Shown here one piece after another: positions 44,701 through 57,107 of a DNA stretch of 64,000 nt. The notes beneath the pieces were generated by a model. It was not told the origin of the DNA and searched no databases. It was given only the letters and a program-made list of their open reading frames with translations. Within the stretch, counting starts at the first letter, position 1; every line of letters begins with the position of its first letter. Where the stretch lies: positions 276,605,039-276,669,038 of the forward strand of contig CM041776.1 in assembly GCA_023374045.1 (NCBI GenBank), written 5' to 3'. Position numbers and translations under genes: made by a program. The DNA is from Limonium bicolor (Eukaryota > Streptophyta > Magnoliopsida > Caryophyllales > Plumbaginaceae).

Positions 44701-46406
44701 AAGCATTAGACTTTAAACAAACATGTTACCCCAATGTTAATAAAAGTACATGTAATGTTGTCAGTTGTTCGAGAATTGCTCGAGGAACATAAATGGACAT
44801 GATAAAGTGGACTCCGGTGACAGGTATGGTTTTCTTGCAACCTGTGTTCTACCGGGTTACACCGGCTTGTATGCCAATGTGTTTTTCTGTATGTTTGCCA
44901 CGTTGTAAGATAAAACATGTAATGAGTTTATGGTAATTCATATATGTGGCGTGTTCAACTCCGATACCATTTAACCTCGGCAGTGTTAACCTTAGTTAAC
45001 TGAGTCTAGGATCACATGAGAGTTCGGTATTCGGATTAAACGACCCGAACCATGGGGCGTTCTAACCACGGCTATGCGTGAGTTGATTATGTGATGTGGT
45101 GTATGTGAATGTAGGGATCTCCCTTGTATGTTTAACCCAGTCGTAATACTGTATGTGTGTAGGTGTGATAGACTCCATAGTGGGGTTCTAACTAATATCT
45201 AAAGTAAGTATGTACTAACAGTAGTGAGGAATCCGGTTTGGCCGGTCGCGCGTTGTTTGGGAGAGGGTATCCTTCTTAGCCTTACCCTTCTCTTTGTTAT
45301 GGTTGTTTCCCTCACGGGTTATGATCTCCCATTAGCTTACTCCAAAGCTTAGCTATTCTGACTTATGATCGGTTTAGGGGGAACATGTGTTTGTGTGGTG
45401 TGTTCGGGCCTCCAAACCCGAACCATCTTAACTTAAGTTACTTGTCCGACTATTAGGACGGTAATGAGTGTTGTTGTTGTATAACGAGCTTACCATGAGG
45501 GTGACACCATTCTCTAGGCTCACCAGTGATTTAACTATGTTTGGGTCGGTTCCTAAGAGGACCGTTCCCGTTATGTTATGTGATGTTATTGTAAGCAATT
45601 CCTATTGCGATGTTATCATGTGCACGTCGATACGTGAAAGTGTTGTTAAGTTTGTTATGTGAGGAATGATATATGTTGTAAGATATGGAGTGTGTGGATC
45701 ATGGATATGAATCCCAGTTTGTGATAAGAGGCGTTTAAGGATAACCCGATTAATGGGTAGATGTCGTCTATTAAGGAAGTAGCTCCATTAGAGGAGAAAC
45801 ACTCTAGGAATAATGAATACCATGAGTGACTTATCAAATAAGGATATATTATCCGTTTGTTGAGCCCATTGAGGCGAAATGTTATGTGTTGTGTGTTTAC
45901 TGTTACATGCATGAATTAAATATAATCAACCGCATGCTAAGACGACAATTAGTTGTGCGTGGCCCGGTAGCATGTGGGCTGCGGGATTACCATACCAGCA
46001 AAGGTGCTGAGCCCCTTGGGGGCCACCCTTTCTCTTCTTTTCCTATTTCAGGTACAGAGAGCTGGAAGCCGTTCGAGAGTAGGACGGGGTAGACACTGTA
46101 CATGGGTAAACATTTAAGTGTATATATACAGTAGGAGTAGTAAGACCGAAATTGTTATCGGCATCAGTTTATAAATACTCGGTATAGTTGAAAGGTGTAT
46201 GTTGTTGTTGTTGTTAATGGAGAGGAATAGTAATGTGTATTCGCTCGGGAATTTAGCCCATCAGACCGGTACAATGTATGTGTATTAGCCTTGTTAGCCA
46301 CGTGGGTGGTTAACGGCGTGTAACACCAACGAGTTGAGTTATTTGATGAGGTGTGTATTCCGCTGCAGATTGTTGTTATGTATTTGTTGTTGGATGGGGT
46401 GTTACA
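41732..46406 (+). mobile_element. Solo LTR of the Y family, 4,675 bp, nested in Z's 5' LTR
   Basis: TGAAATACCCCAAACCTTGA ... GGGGTGTTACA flanked by ATTAC at 41727-41731 and 46407-46411. The empty site is present in Z's 3' LTR near 58031 (GCATTACACTTCATTC), which proves the insertion. It contains TATAAATA 42525, candidate intron 42851-43346, palindrome arrays 43987-44154 and 44321-44504, and LTR-end hairpin 46293-46314. Confidence 0.95.
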
Positions 46407-49400
46407 ATTACACTTCATTCTAAATGCACCATAACACTCTATTAAATATATAAGATGAAGTCCTCAGGCTAAATTCTCAGTTAAACGCAAAGTGCTAGGA
46501 GATGCCTTATGGGGGCCCCATAAACCCCCGGGAATGCCCAGGAGGAGTGCCGAGGTGGCACGAACTCCTATAAAATTCATTCTTAAGAGTTGCTAACATC
46601 ATTATTCAATATTCTAAAGAGAATGCACGAGCTACTTCCTCAAAAATAAACAAAGTGCTCGGACGAATTTCTTAACGCTCATTTTTGCCCGGTTAGCCCG
46701 GGAGTTGTGTTCTGAGTTGATATAACCCCATATAACTCAATGTAACACCTTAAAATATTATTATTGACTATAAACAATGTCAATAAACACTTGGAACTCA
46801 TAGCGGCTAATTATTTCTCAGAAAATCCTTAAAGCACAAAAACGCACCTTCGGGTGTCACAAAAATGCGTTTTACGCAATTGCCTTGAAATTTTTGAGGA
46901 GCCACGAGTTGATAATATTAAAAGAGGATAAATTTACTATCTAAATCAATTAATTCCAGTACTAAATTCATAGTACAAGTGGGGGCGATTTTATCATCAA
47001 AAAGGTACCTAAAATCAGCATTTTTACCTTAAAACTTTCATCTTTTACCTTGGTATAAATGTACCAAATAAATGCTGGAACCTATTACACATATTAGTAT
47101 GGTCTTAGTACAATATAATGTGACATGAATTAAATCAAAAATCAACCCCATTTGATCCCTATATCATGCGCCAATTTAGGTCACATTTGGCTAAATTTTT
47201 ACAAAAAATATTGTCTTATGCTAATGTGACTCACCTAGCATATATTATATGATGATGTAACAATTAAATTCAGTCAATTGGGAGCTCATCCACCGTATGC
47301 CTACAAGGGAAATGCAAGAGGAGATTAGTATATGTAAAAGCAAGGAATAAAATACATGAAAAGTAAACATATACTTATATAATGTAAAGTTGCAAGAATC
47401 AAACAAAAACACCCATGTTACTCTCTTGTAGCAGCCGATGTTGATCCATAGAAAGGGGGAATGATTGCCTAGTATTAAAATCAAAAGAATACATTACCTA
47501 ACAATGCATGATCCTTAGTCAAATAACAAACAAAATCAATTGTCCTATACTACTAGTGTGGCCGATTTCAACAAGAAAAAGAGGGTTGTTTGCCTTATTA
47601 AATCAAGCTAAATTGTCTACCTATCTAGCCATGATATATGGTCTTCAATTATCAAAGAAATAAGTCTCCTATATGCATATGTAATACGTAAGATACAAGA
47701 AGAACAAAGACAATTAATGTAGAAAATTCAAAAGAGAACACCTACCTATATCTACTCTTGTCCTCTTCTTTCAATTGTCAAATAAGCTCCATTATTCTCT
47801 AGCACATGGCCGAATTATGCAATCAATTAAGAGACTTTCTTGAGCCAAACAAGCAAATAATTAACAAAGAAAAAGCTAGACAATTATTGACATTAATTTA
47901 TCAAAAGAGAAACATTCTCATTCCTTACCTTATTGCCATACGTGAGCTTCATTCTTCCCTTTCCAACACCTTGGCCGATTTGGTAAGCATCTCTTCTCCT
48001 CTCTTTTCTTCTTCATTCGCTAAGTTACTCCTTAGAGCTTTAAAGCTTCATTAATGGTGTATCAAGTCCTAACACCATTTCTATGTAAATTATTAGTTAA
48101 ATCTCCTAAGTCTTGAAGAAAGAATCATCCTAGGGATTCTTATAATTTTAGCCAAGGTTAGATGCTCCAAGGAGGTTCCTAGATTCAACAACAACACAAG
48201 GAACAACAAGATCAAGTTAAGGTATATTTTTATGTTGAAAAATCCTAGTAAATTCCTTAAGACATTTTCTAAAATTATGAACTTCTAAACCAAGGTTCTC
48301 TTCATCATTTCATGAAGGAAATCTAGATCTACAACCATCTCAAGGTCTACCGAAAATACCTTGATAAATTCCTAAGGTAAACCCTTGTAAAACTACTCCA
48401 AATATTATTTATAAATCCTTGTTAAAAGTCTAACATTTGGATCTCCTAAACCTATGTGTGGAGGCCGAAATCTCTTCATCAAAATAGCATCTGAAGAGCT
48501 TGGAATTCAAGGAGAAATCAAGTACAAGAATTGTCTTGATTTAAGGAGTAAGTTCATTTAATTAAGGTTTATTACGTTTAAGCTTGAATTAAGCTTCAAA
48601 CTTTGGTATAAAAATTATGTATAGGCCTTGTTAATATTAAGGCCGAAAATATTGAGTTAAAGTATCAAGAAAAATAATTTATAACATATAAGGTAAGGTT
48701 TACCTTAAGGTATAAATATGTGTCACAAAAATTAATTAAGATGCATATAAATATAAACCGAATTATCTAAGGGTTATTTGCTCTATTTTGAGTTTATAAT
48801 ATTTCTAAGTCATTAGCATAATTTTTAGAAGTGTTATATGGCTTATACATTTATAAGTATTTATTATAAGGTATAAATCAAGTTTTGGAAACTATATGGT
48901 AAAATATATTAAGGCCGAGAATTAATGTGTTAAATGGTGATTTTCGAAATATATAAGCATATTAGCTTTTATTATAAATTTTGGCAACATTAAAAATAGC
49001 TACAAGTAATTAAATGGCTAATTATTAAGTTATGTGGCTAAAATGTAAATTTTGAAAAGTTTAGAGCACAATAATAAAAACCGAGAGCTTAAGGGTTTGT
49101 TTGGTAAATATGATATAATATAAGGTAGGAATTAATATTATGAATTTTAGTGAATTTAAATAAGTGTTTAAGTGTTAAAATAACAATTATAAAGTTTTGG
49201 GACAATTTTGTAATTATTGGAAAGTTAGAGGAGAAACCGAATTACTTATGTTTTATGGGTATATTAAAGTATTAATTATGAAATTAAGGCTTGGTCAAAG
49301 TGTTGACCAAAAACTTTAGGTTAAAATGATTTATGACATAAAATATTAAGTTTATAAAAGTTTAAGGGTGGATATGTAATTTATGAAAGTATAAGTGTTA

Positions 49401-51743
49401 AACTGAATTTAATTTGGGGTGAAAGCATAATTTGCAAAATTATAAGGACCATTTCGGTATTTAAAGAAATTAAACATTAAAACTATAATTTATAAGTTAA
49501 TATGTAACTTATATAAAGTTTTAAGGGCTAAAATGTAATTATGTGGGAGTTTATGTCAAAACCGAAATGGACATGGGGAGAAAATATGATTACGAAAGTA
49601 TAGGGATTCTTTCGGTATTTTAAGAGAATTAAATATTAAAAGTATAGTTTATAAGTTAATATGTAACTTATATAAAGTTTTGGGATTAAAATGCAAATAT
49701 AGGAAAAGCAAATTTAATGACCGAAAATAATTGAGGTCATTTGGTAATTTATAAAAATCAATGTGTTGCTTTACAATTACCGAGAGTTAATATGGATAAT
49801 TAGTAAATTATAAAAGTTATATGGTTATTTAGTAATTTATAAAAGTTGGAGTATTTGAATTGTAATTACCGAAAAGATATATGTGGTTAATTGGAAAAAT
49901 TACAAAAGTTAATGTGTCCAAAGGTAAATACCGAATTTATAAGGTTATTTGGTAACTTATAAAAAAGTTATTGTGTCCAGGAATTAAAAAAGGTTGGTTT
50001 TATAATTTAATAAAGAAAGGAATCAAGGTTAAGTAATGTGATATATTATGAGGAATAATATAAGGTTTATAAAATAAATTGTGGTTATGATAAGAATAAC
50101 CAAAAGAATTTATATAGAGTTTATGAAATAATTATGGATAATTAAGGTAACCAAAATATTGGTATATGGAATAAGATGAATTAATTATGGATATATAATT
50201 TAAGAGATGAAAAATATTTAATATGGGAATTCATTATCACATGTGGGAATCAACATAAAATAATGAACTGATGAACTACCTAGGACTACTGTTAAATGAC
50301 AGGGGAAAATAAAGAACATACAAAGTTATTATACAACGAGTATAAGCACTACAATGACAGTACTGTAATATTTAGTGAGTGGTTATATTAATATTACCCG
50401 GTATTGCTTGTAAATATAACAGCGTACGGGGAAGGACTGTTAAAGCGTGAATTGTCAAGCTAGTTGTTATCACGGTGAACGGTATGTTAATTGTGTGGTC
50501 TGAATGTCCTAAGGATTATCCTAAGGTCCAGACATTACGTGCTTAATTGTTTAAGAGCGATATCTGTGATTTTATGTATATGATATTGTGTACTGTATTG
50601 CTCAAACTGTTGCGTTATATTTTATACGGGAACGTCTTATGACTGGAAGTTTATACATCTAAACTGGAACAAGACTAACTGACCTTTAGGTATTATTGAA
50701 CCTAAGTGATGGTCAACTGTTATAGTCTTAATTCAAGTGTTGGTCATTGTACCACTGACAAAAGGGCTAACTTATAAAGAGAGGAATCCAGACTGTTTCG
50801 ACTTTCTGGTTGCGCATTGTGATCACTATGAGAGACTTCAATGGGGAGTCACTCAAGGGAATCCATCAGCCACATTCGGGGATGGCGGAGGGCACTGCCG
50901 TTGGTGCACAGGTTCGACCGGATCGGTCTTATATTATCCAGGGCCATTAGGTCAGCTGGTAACGGTTCCATTGGAACCCAGGGGACTATTGTCCATTAAT
51001 AAGTTATTAAGGGTTGTCTTGACATGACGCCAGAGGTGGTAATTAATTGGAAAAGGTTAAGTGAATGGTTTAAAAGGATAAGGGCCAGGTGGCCAACTAA
51101 CAAATACAGTTTTATACGCGTATCATGTTTGGGTATTGGTATGGATTGTTGGTGTGTGATTATTAGTTATTTCTATGGATTATTGATGTGTGGTTATTGT
51201 TGTTGTGTACTATTGTACATTGATGTTTACAGGTGAATTGTTATGTGAATGTTTACAGTATTTACTGTTAGTTTTGTAAACCGGAATATCTTGTAATGAA
51301 TCTAATATCAAGATGGCTAAAACGACTTAAGGAGTTTTGATGTTTTAAGACTGCATTTAGCATACCAGAATTTCGATTGCTGAGCCCTTCAATGGGCCAA
51401 ACATTCCAGGTTATTGAAGAAGACTCAAGCCAGAGTGCGGGACACGGGGGTAGCTGTTGTGTTTCTCAACCAACACCTTTGGTTTTATTTTGTATTGTAT
51501 TAAAGAGGTTGTTGTATTCCGTTAGTTGCTCATTAGTTGGATTTGATTGTAATAATTAGAAGTGCTCAGTATCTGTACATCACAGCGTGAGGAGTTAAGG
51601 TTGTTGGATGGATGCCTTGTTACTCACTAGGGTGAGTAACGGTGTGTAACACCAAGGTAGTTAGTTTTATTTCCGCTGCGAATTATTATTTATTATGCTA
51701 CGACTTGCGACGTCATTACAGGTTTAGGATTAGGGGTGTTACA
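46407..51743 (+). repeat. 5' LTR of element Z, right part
   Basis: Continues from ATTACACTTCATTC and ends AGGGGTGTTACA. It matches 58031-62705 of the 3' LTR up to the break there. Together with the left part the LTR is ~5.69 kb. It holds an 82-codon frame (47806-48054) ending near a good splice donor, a long AT-rich part (48,600-50,300), a 96-codon frame (50737-51027), and a GTTACTCAC / GTGAGTAAC hairpin at 51619-51640. Both frames exist in the 3' LTR only by common descent. Confidence 0.88.
47806..48054 (+). other. Short open frame inside Z LTR (82 codons)
   Basis: Begins MAELCNQLRDFLEPNKQ and continues with KARQLLTLIYQKRN. The copy at 59429-59677 differs at three residues. GATTTG|GTAAGC inside it is a strong donor consensus, so it may be a leader exon rather than a protein. 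No family recognised. Confidence 0.25.
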
Positions 51744-51748
51744 AAAAG

Positions 51749-51772
51749 TGGTATCAGAGCGGAGTACCGCTC
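51749..51772 (+). promoter_or_regulatory. Primer-binding site and overlapping hairpin, element Z
   Basis: TGGTATCAGAGC (51749-51760), a perfect iMet site five bases after the LTR, overlaps the hairpin GAGCGG-AGTA-CCGCTC (51757-51772). Confidence 0.85.
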
Positions 51773-51961
51773 TAATGAAGGATACTGAGTCAAAAATATG
51801 AGCATAGGATATTTTGGGAATATGGGTAAACGTCTGTGAGGATTCGTGACCTAGAAAAACCCTAAGGATATCTTTATTGCTAGTAGTTAGCTTACTTATA
51901 TGTTTGTGATTGTGTATGTAAAACGGTGTAGCAACCGAGTAGTAATAATAATATACTATAG

Positions 51962-53008
51962 ATGTCGACAAGAGAAGGACCACGTGGAGGCAGTAGTGAA
52001 CGCAGTGGCGAGACACCGGCGGATGTTTCAAAGGTACCAGGCCTAGCAGCAGCCATGGTGGCCTTCGCGCAGCAACTAGGAGCTCAACTTACGGGAGCCA
52101 TACCCCACCCGCCGCAGCCCAAGGAAACCAACTGGTTGAAGAGCATTGCAGACGCGAGAATACCGACTTACTCAGGGGAACCAGACCCCGCCGCATTGGA
52201 GAAATTCATAGTGGAGCACCAGAAGGCGTTCAAAGCTGTTGGAGTTCCAGAAGACCAGAAGGTCGACATCGCCGCGTACAACCTGAAGGACGCAGCTGAC
52301 ATTTGGTGGCGGTCTGTGGAGGGCCACCGTAGAGCTACACCGGACTTTCGATGGACAGCATTTGTAGAAGTGTTGCGGGAGAAGTTCTACCCCGAACACC
52401 TAAAGCAGAGGAAAAGGCAGGAGATCGAGACCTTAATCCAAGGGAGTCAAACAGTTGACCAGTACTACGCGCGGTTCACCAGTTTGTTGGACTACATACC
52501 AGGAGTTGACTACTCCGACACTGTGAAGATTCAAAAGTCCAGAGAAGAGGCGCAGGGAAAGAAGAGAAAGAGTACTGAAGGAGATGATGGTGGAGCAACC
52601 TCTGGCGGTCACTACAAGAAGGGGAAGAAATTCTTTGATAAGAGGAAGGGGCGGAAGGACTTCCATGGTCAGAAGACAAAGGAGCAGATTCCTCGTCTGA
52701 CCGGCCCAGCCAACGATGCACAGCCACTGAGACCAGCACCACCTAGGAGCAATAAGCCAACCCGGCGCCACTACTACTGTAAGCGCTGTGGAAAGGATCA
52801 CCCAGGCATAGACTGCGCAGGCAGGAAGGTGAGGTGTTGCTATTGCGAGAAAGAGGGTCACAGGGAGTATGAATGTTTTTCCAACCCAGGGAGCCGAGTT
52901 TACAAGGGAGCTAAAGGTTCACATAGAACACCAGCTATGGAAACGGGCGGACCCACAGGAGGTCAAGCGCTGCAGACTAATACCTATACTAGAGGACCGG
53001 CAGGATAG
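51962..53008 (+). CDS. gag: Gag polyprotein of element Z (chromovirus)
   Basis: Structural protein that would form the cytoplasmic virus-like particle and bind element RNA. 348 codons, ATG at 51962, 218 bp after the LTR. An N-terminal low-complexity part is followed by the retrotransposon gag domain: IPTYSGEPDPAALEKFI, AAYNLKDAADIWWRS, FREKFYP-like VLREKFYPEHL, and RKRQEIETLIQGSQTVDQYYA. A basic linker (KKRKSTEGDD, KKGKKFFDKRKGRK) precedes two zinc knuckles: CKRCGKDHPGIDC (CX2CX3HX4C, shortened by one) and CCYCEKEGHREYEC (CX2CX4HX4C). The jump from VDYSDTVKIQK straight to the basic REEAQGKKRK suggests an internal deletion relative to usual gags (inference). The stop at 53006-53008 is followed in frame by ~120 open bases, so it may be premature. 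Confidence 0.88.
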   Translation: MSTREGPRGGSSERSGETPADVSKVPGLAAAMVAFAQQLGAQLTGAIPHPPQPKETNWLKSIADARIPTYSGEPDPAALEKFIVEHQKAFKAVGVPEDQKVDIAAYNLKDAADIWWRSVEGHRRATPDFRWTAFVEVLREKFYPEHLKQRKRQEIETLIQGSQTVDQYYARFTSLLDYIPGVDYSDTVKIQKSREEAQGKKRKSTEGDDGGATSGGHYKKGKKFFDKRKGRKDFHGQKTKEQIPRLTGPANDAQPLRPAPPRSNKPTRRHYYCKRCGKDHPGIDCAGRKVRCCYCEKEGHREYECFSNPGSRVYKGAKGSHRTPAMETGGPTGGQALQTNTYTRGPAG

Positions 53009-53130
53009 CCATCCTCATCCGGGAGTCGGAAAGGAAAGGAGATAATTCCAAGTAGAAACACCTTGCACACAATGGGAACTTCAGGCGCTGAGGCTAGCGC
53101 TCAGCGCGAAACCGGTAAGCCTAGAACTTA

Positions 53131-56100
53131 AACCAAATGCATGATGCTTAAATGTGTGTTTATAATTATCAGTCGACGAGACTTGTACGTGTTAGTAAGT
53201 ATCAAAAATATAGAGAGACCTAACTTAGGTAACCTCTCACCTAATAGGATTCTTCAACATTTGTTTCCTTACCTATGAGACCGAGGTCACCTGAGCCTAT
53301 GAGTGAAGGTCTGGAATATCCAGAGGCATAATGCCAAATACTTTGACCCGGCATGATCCTACTCAATAAATACTTAACTATAAATGAAAAAAATAACTAT
53401 TATAAATGAATGTAGAACTTGGGAATAGGCCTTGGGGGATTTTATATTTCAGGATATGGGAGTGGATCAAAACTTAAATTATATATGATATGTATGGGTA
53501 AGGATTGGGATACCAGCTGTATCATTCTCCATAGGAGATGAGGCTGAGTTTATATACGGTGATCAGAAAATGATGAATAAGGCAAACAAGATTGTTTTAA
53601 AATCAGGAGACGCGTTGATATTTGGTTGAAGGTCCAGATTAGTGTACCATGGGATTAAGAGTATTAAACCGGATACAAACCGAGAATAGCCTTAGGATAA
53701 AAAGGTGTGAGATAGTACAATGAGGAATAATAAGTTAGTTTTACTTGGTTAGCCGAAGGGCGTTACCAACTGTTCAAACTTACAGTAACTACAAATTATG
53801 ACCTACTTAAATGTCGAGCAGATGTCATGAAAAGGAATACATTAATTAATATGAAATACTTAAGACTACATGAACGGTCAAAAGGGTTTGTTGAAGACCT
53901 GCACATTAAGGACAAACATTGAATTTCGTGGGATACCCATGCACTGAGCTTACTGCCCAGTGCGGGACTAGAAAAATTTTACAATCCCTTATTAACTTCA
54001 CGAGGAGATAGTGCGAAACCTTGAAATATAACAATAGAGAAACAGAATCTTAAAAATATACAACTAAACATCCATAATGGACAAGCACGGGTTTTAAAAT
54101 ACCTGAGCAAATACCAAGGGTCTCAGCTAGCATCAACATATAACTGTGCTGGACTCCTAATCAAAAAGGGGAAAGAACAAACTTGAACCTATATTTTCTA
54201 AGTCTGGAGAGCTATCTAATTAGCAATACCAATTACTACACATATACATATAATCTGGAGGTTGTAAATCTAAAATGTTAAGGAGTATTGATACATTTCA
54301 GAGGGCTAAGTATCATTAAATATACCTACCCTATTTTGAGACACATGTCCTAACTATCCTTATGGCTCTAGACGAGCATATGCCTTCTATGACAGCTCAA
54401 TTTATGAGTGCGAATAAAGAGCGCAAGAAATCAAATATGGCTAACCCCTATGTAATATAATTTTTTATATAAACATGGTAACAAGTACCTCTCATTGACA
54501 CTTACAATGAAGGTAGTATAAGTTATATTAAGAGTTTGAATTAATATATACACACTAAAAGTGAGTGGAAGTTAAACTTAAAGGTAGGGGAAACATACCC
54601 CTTGACTTGTTCTATACGTGAACCTTCCTAACTTTATATACAATCTCTGAGAATTTTAGATCCTCTATTTGATACACCTAATAGATCTATTTTTGGAAGC
54701 CATTGAGCTTGTGGACTAACCACGTTCCTAAGAGATAAAAACAAACAATAAGCTTTGATTGTCCTATTACCAAACCGTAGGATACAAACTGGAAACCCTT
54801 AGTTTGAAATGGTTCTAATATTAAGAGATACATAACCTTGGCTGGACATATGGTTCACCTGATTCATGGAGTTTAGATGGAATAAGAAGAAAAAAAAGGG
54901 GGCCAAGCTTTAAGGTGGAGGAAATAATACTTTATGGACTATAATTGTTGATCGAGTTAGGAAAACTTTTCCTTGGAAGTCTAACTGTGACTGTCCTTGT
55001 TCAATGTAATAATAACCAAAGTATAGGCAATAATCAAGCCCTGGTGAGTTAAATATTAGATGAGCCTTTTAAGAGAAGAGAGCATACTCTAAGGAATCCT
55101 AGTCCATAACTGAACTTATCGCTTGTATGATGGGTTTAAGAGCCAAATGATTGTTGAATATAATTATTAGACAGTTTGTGCCTAGATGTTTTAATAAGAA
55201 TTTATCTTTTATGCCAACAGGAAAAACTTGCTTCCCCGCTTGATGATTTGATCAAAGGAACTTAGTTCCGGGGATTAAGGAATACACTAGATTCAGGTAT
55301 AGGTTATAACAGTTATAGGAATAGTTGAATAACAGTCAAAGGAAAATGTACATGTAGTAACCACCACGTCACAAAGTTCGATAAGATAAAATCTGGAAAA
55401 TGATAATTATGTGGTTGTTTGATATTTGACGTGGGAGGTCGAACTTGATCCTGGTCAGATCAAGGGAAAACCAAACACAAAATGGAGTGGAAGGATAGTT
55501 CAACATTGACGCTGACCCCGTCAGGGTTGGATAATTCCTGAGACTCCCTACAAGTGGTCACAAATATTTTTGTGATACGTAGGTATTTATTCTTAAATCT
55601 AATATAAAATTTGACTAATAAGTATATGAGATGTAGAAGGTGTAAATTAAGAGTTAAGTTGTTTAGGTTACCCTGAGGAGATTAAATAGCTAAAACAACT
55701 CCGCGTATGTCAGAAAAAAAGTCAATTGCGAGGGAAATACTAACTATTACTATCCCATGAGCCATGTTAATAAATTAAATATAAGATCAAGAGGCAATTA
55801 CCTATAATAAGAGTATTCTCAAGCTACCTTCTAAGTTATGGCCAAATTGCCATCTGGAAGAAAAGATAGACTTCCATGTCTTTCTTTATGAAATCAAACC
55901 AATATATATTAAATGGGAATCTACGTATAAACATGGTAGAATATAAAGAGTAGAAACATTATACTAATACTCACATGAATTGATTCACAACCGCAAGAAC
56001 ACATTCAATCGAGAGGAAACTATACCTTGCTAGAAACCTTAGCGGTAACCCTATTGTGGTATACCTGATGAACAAACAATAGTAATCGTGTATGTACTAC

Positions 56101-56456
56101 CGATAATTGGTGAATCAATAATACCAAGAAATCTTTCTATATTGTACACAAGATGCACGGCTCAACCATAGCCCATATTTTACATCGGAAAAAAAAACCG
56201 AATATGGTGACAGTAAAAACTCAAATATCAGAATCACAAAAGGATGACCTGTAGGTCAAAGAGAGAGATTTTAAGTATGCCCAAATATTTATACAAACCC
56301 AAGCACCGATAATTACAACTACAAGAGGCGATTAAGGGAAGTGTCTTACAGGAGATAGTTTAAACAAGCCATAAAATAATATTGACAACGTACAGAATGG
56401 TAGATCACCTTCACCCATACATACAGGATTCAAGTATAAAAGCATACTAATGCAAT
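53131..56456 (+). other. Anonymous AT-rich interior of element Z where pol would be
   Basis: About 3.3 kb with no frame of note and none of the expected motifs (protease D(T/S)G, RT YxDD-like FIDDIL, RNase H). The only recognisable part is a ~127-bp module at 55436-55562 shared with element Y. This is either replaced or wholly decayed pol sequence. The neighbouring gag is well preserved, so replacement is more likely than decay (inference). Confidence 0.55.
55436..55562 (+). other. Second shared non-coding module (Z copy)
   Basis: Matches 23511-23634 in order and spacing. It includes a perfect 7-bp hairpin CTTGATC / GATCAAG (55444-55464) and AAGGATAGTTCAACA. Confidence 0.6.
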
Positions 56457-57001
56457 ATGGAACATATCAAAGAATGCATAGATTCTCGGGGACTATACCC
56501 CATAAACAGACAGAAGTCTTATACTGATGTCCGTAGGAGAGACCTCGAGTTCGCAGTAGGCGATCGAGTCTTCCTTAGAGTTTCACCTATGATGGGAATT
56601 TTTAGATTTGGGCAGAAGGGCAAACTTAGACCGAAACACGTAGGACCGTACCTTATTACGGAGCGAGTGGGCCCATTAGCTTACAGATTAGATTTACCTG
56701 TTGAGCTTGGGAGAGTGCACAATGTGTTCCACATTTCACAACTAAAGCAGTTTGTGTCTCATCCATCACATATCTTAGAGCCCGAGACACTCGAGCTAGA
56801 TCCTACACTTAGATATGAGGAAACCCCAGTTCGCATCTTAGACTCCAAGACTAGGGAGACCAGGAAAAAGACCATTAGAATGGTCAAGCTTCTGTGGTCA
56901 AACCACGACATTGAGGAGGCAACATAGGAGTTAGAAGACTCCATGCGAGACAAGTATCCAGCACTTTTCTCTTTGTTTTGTGTATACTTGTGGGGGTACG
57001 T
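56457..57001 (+). pseudogene. Integrase C-terminus and chromodomain of element Z
   Basis: Recognisable from about 56509: KSYTDVRRRDLEFAVGDRVF, FRFGQKGKLRPKHVGPY, YRLDLPVELGRVHNVFHISQ, then RILDSKTRETRKKTIRMVKL and LLWSNHDIEEAT. The tryptophan expected next (WELE in element 1) is a TAG stop at 56925-56927; the reading then continues ELEDSMRDKYPALF. The zinc-binding and catalytic domains are absent, so this is not an integrase. Retaining only the chromodomain end may reflect a cis-acting need for the 3' region (inference). Confidence 0.88.
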
Positions 57002-57017
57002 GGGCGTAACCCTTTTT

Positions 57018-57029
57018 AAGGGGGGTAGA
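57018..57029 (+). other. Internal polypurine tract, element Z
   Basis: AAGGGGGGTAGA preceded by ACGTGGGCGTAACCCTTTTT, 649 bp before the LTR-adjacent tract. Confidence 0.7.
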
Positions 57030-57107
57030 GCACCACATGCGACTTGCATATCTGTAGTCTATACTGGTTTGTAATTGGTTGTTTGTGGTTGATTGTTGCG
57101 CATGTGT

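Larger units (their letters stand above)
37259..46406. repeat. Segmental duplication, right copy (S2)
   Basis: Matches 10404-19550. The left junction with the Tat/Ogre-like block is abrupt at CCACA|CTAGTCTCT. On the right, homology stops exactly at the LTR end; beyond it S2 continues into Z and S1 into Y's interior. Confidence 0.92.

Noticed and set aside
50267..50320. CTGATGA-type sequence as a hammerhead ribozyme core (also near 19578)
   Set aside because: No matching GAAA and stem arrangement around it; the helices needed for a hammerhead are absent.
50737..51027. 96-codon frame in the Z LTR, also at 62386
   Set aside because: The two copies are the two LTRs of one element; similarity reflects recent insertion, and no motif is recognised.
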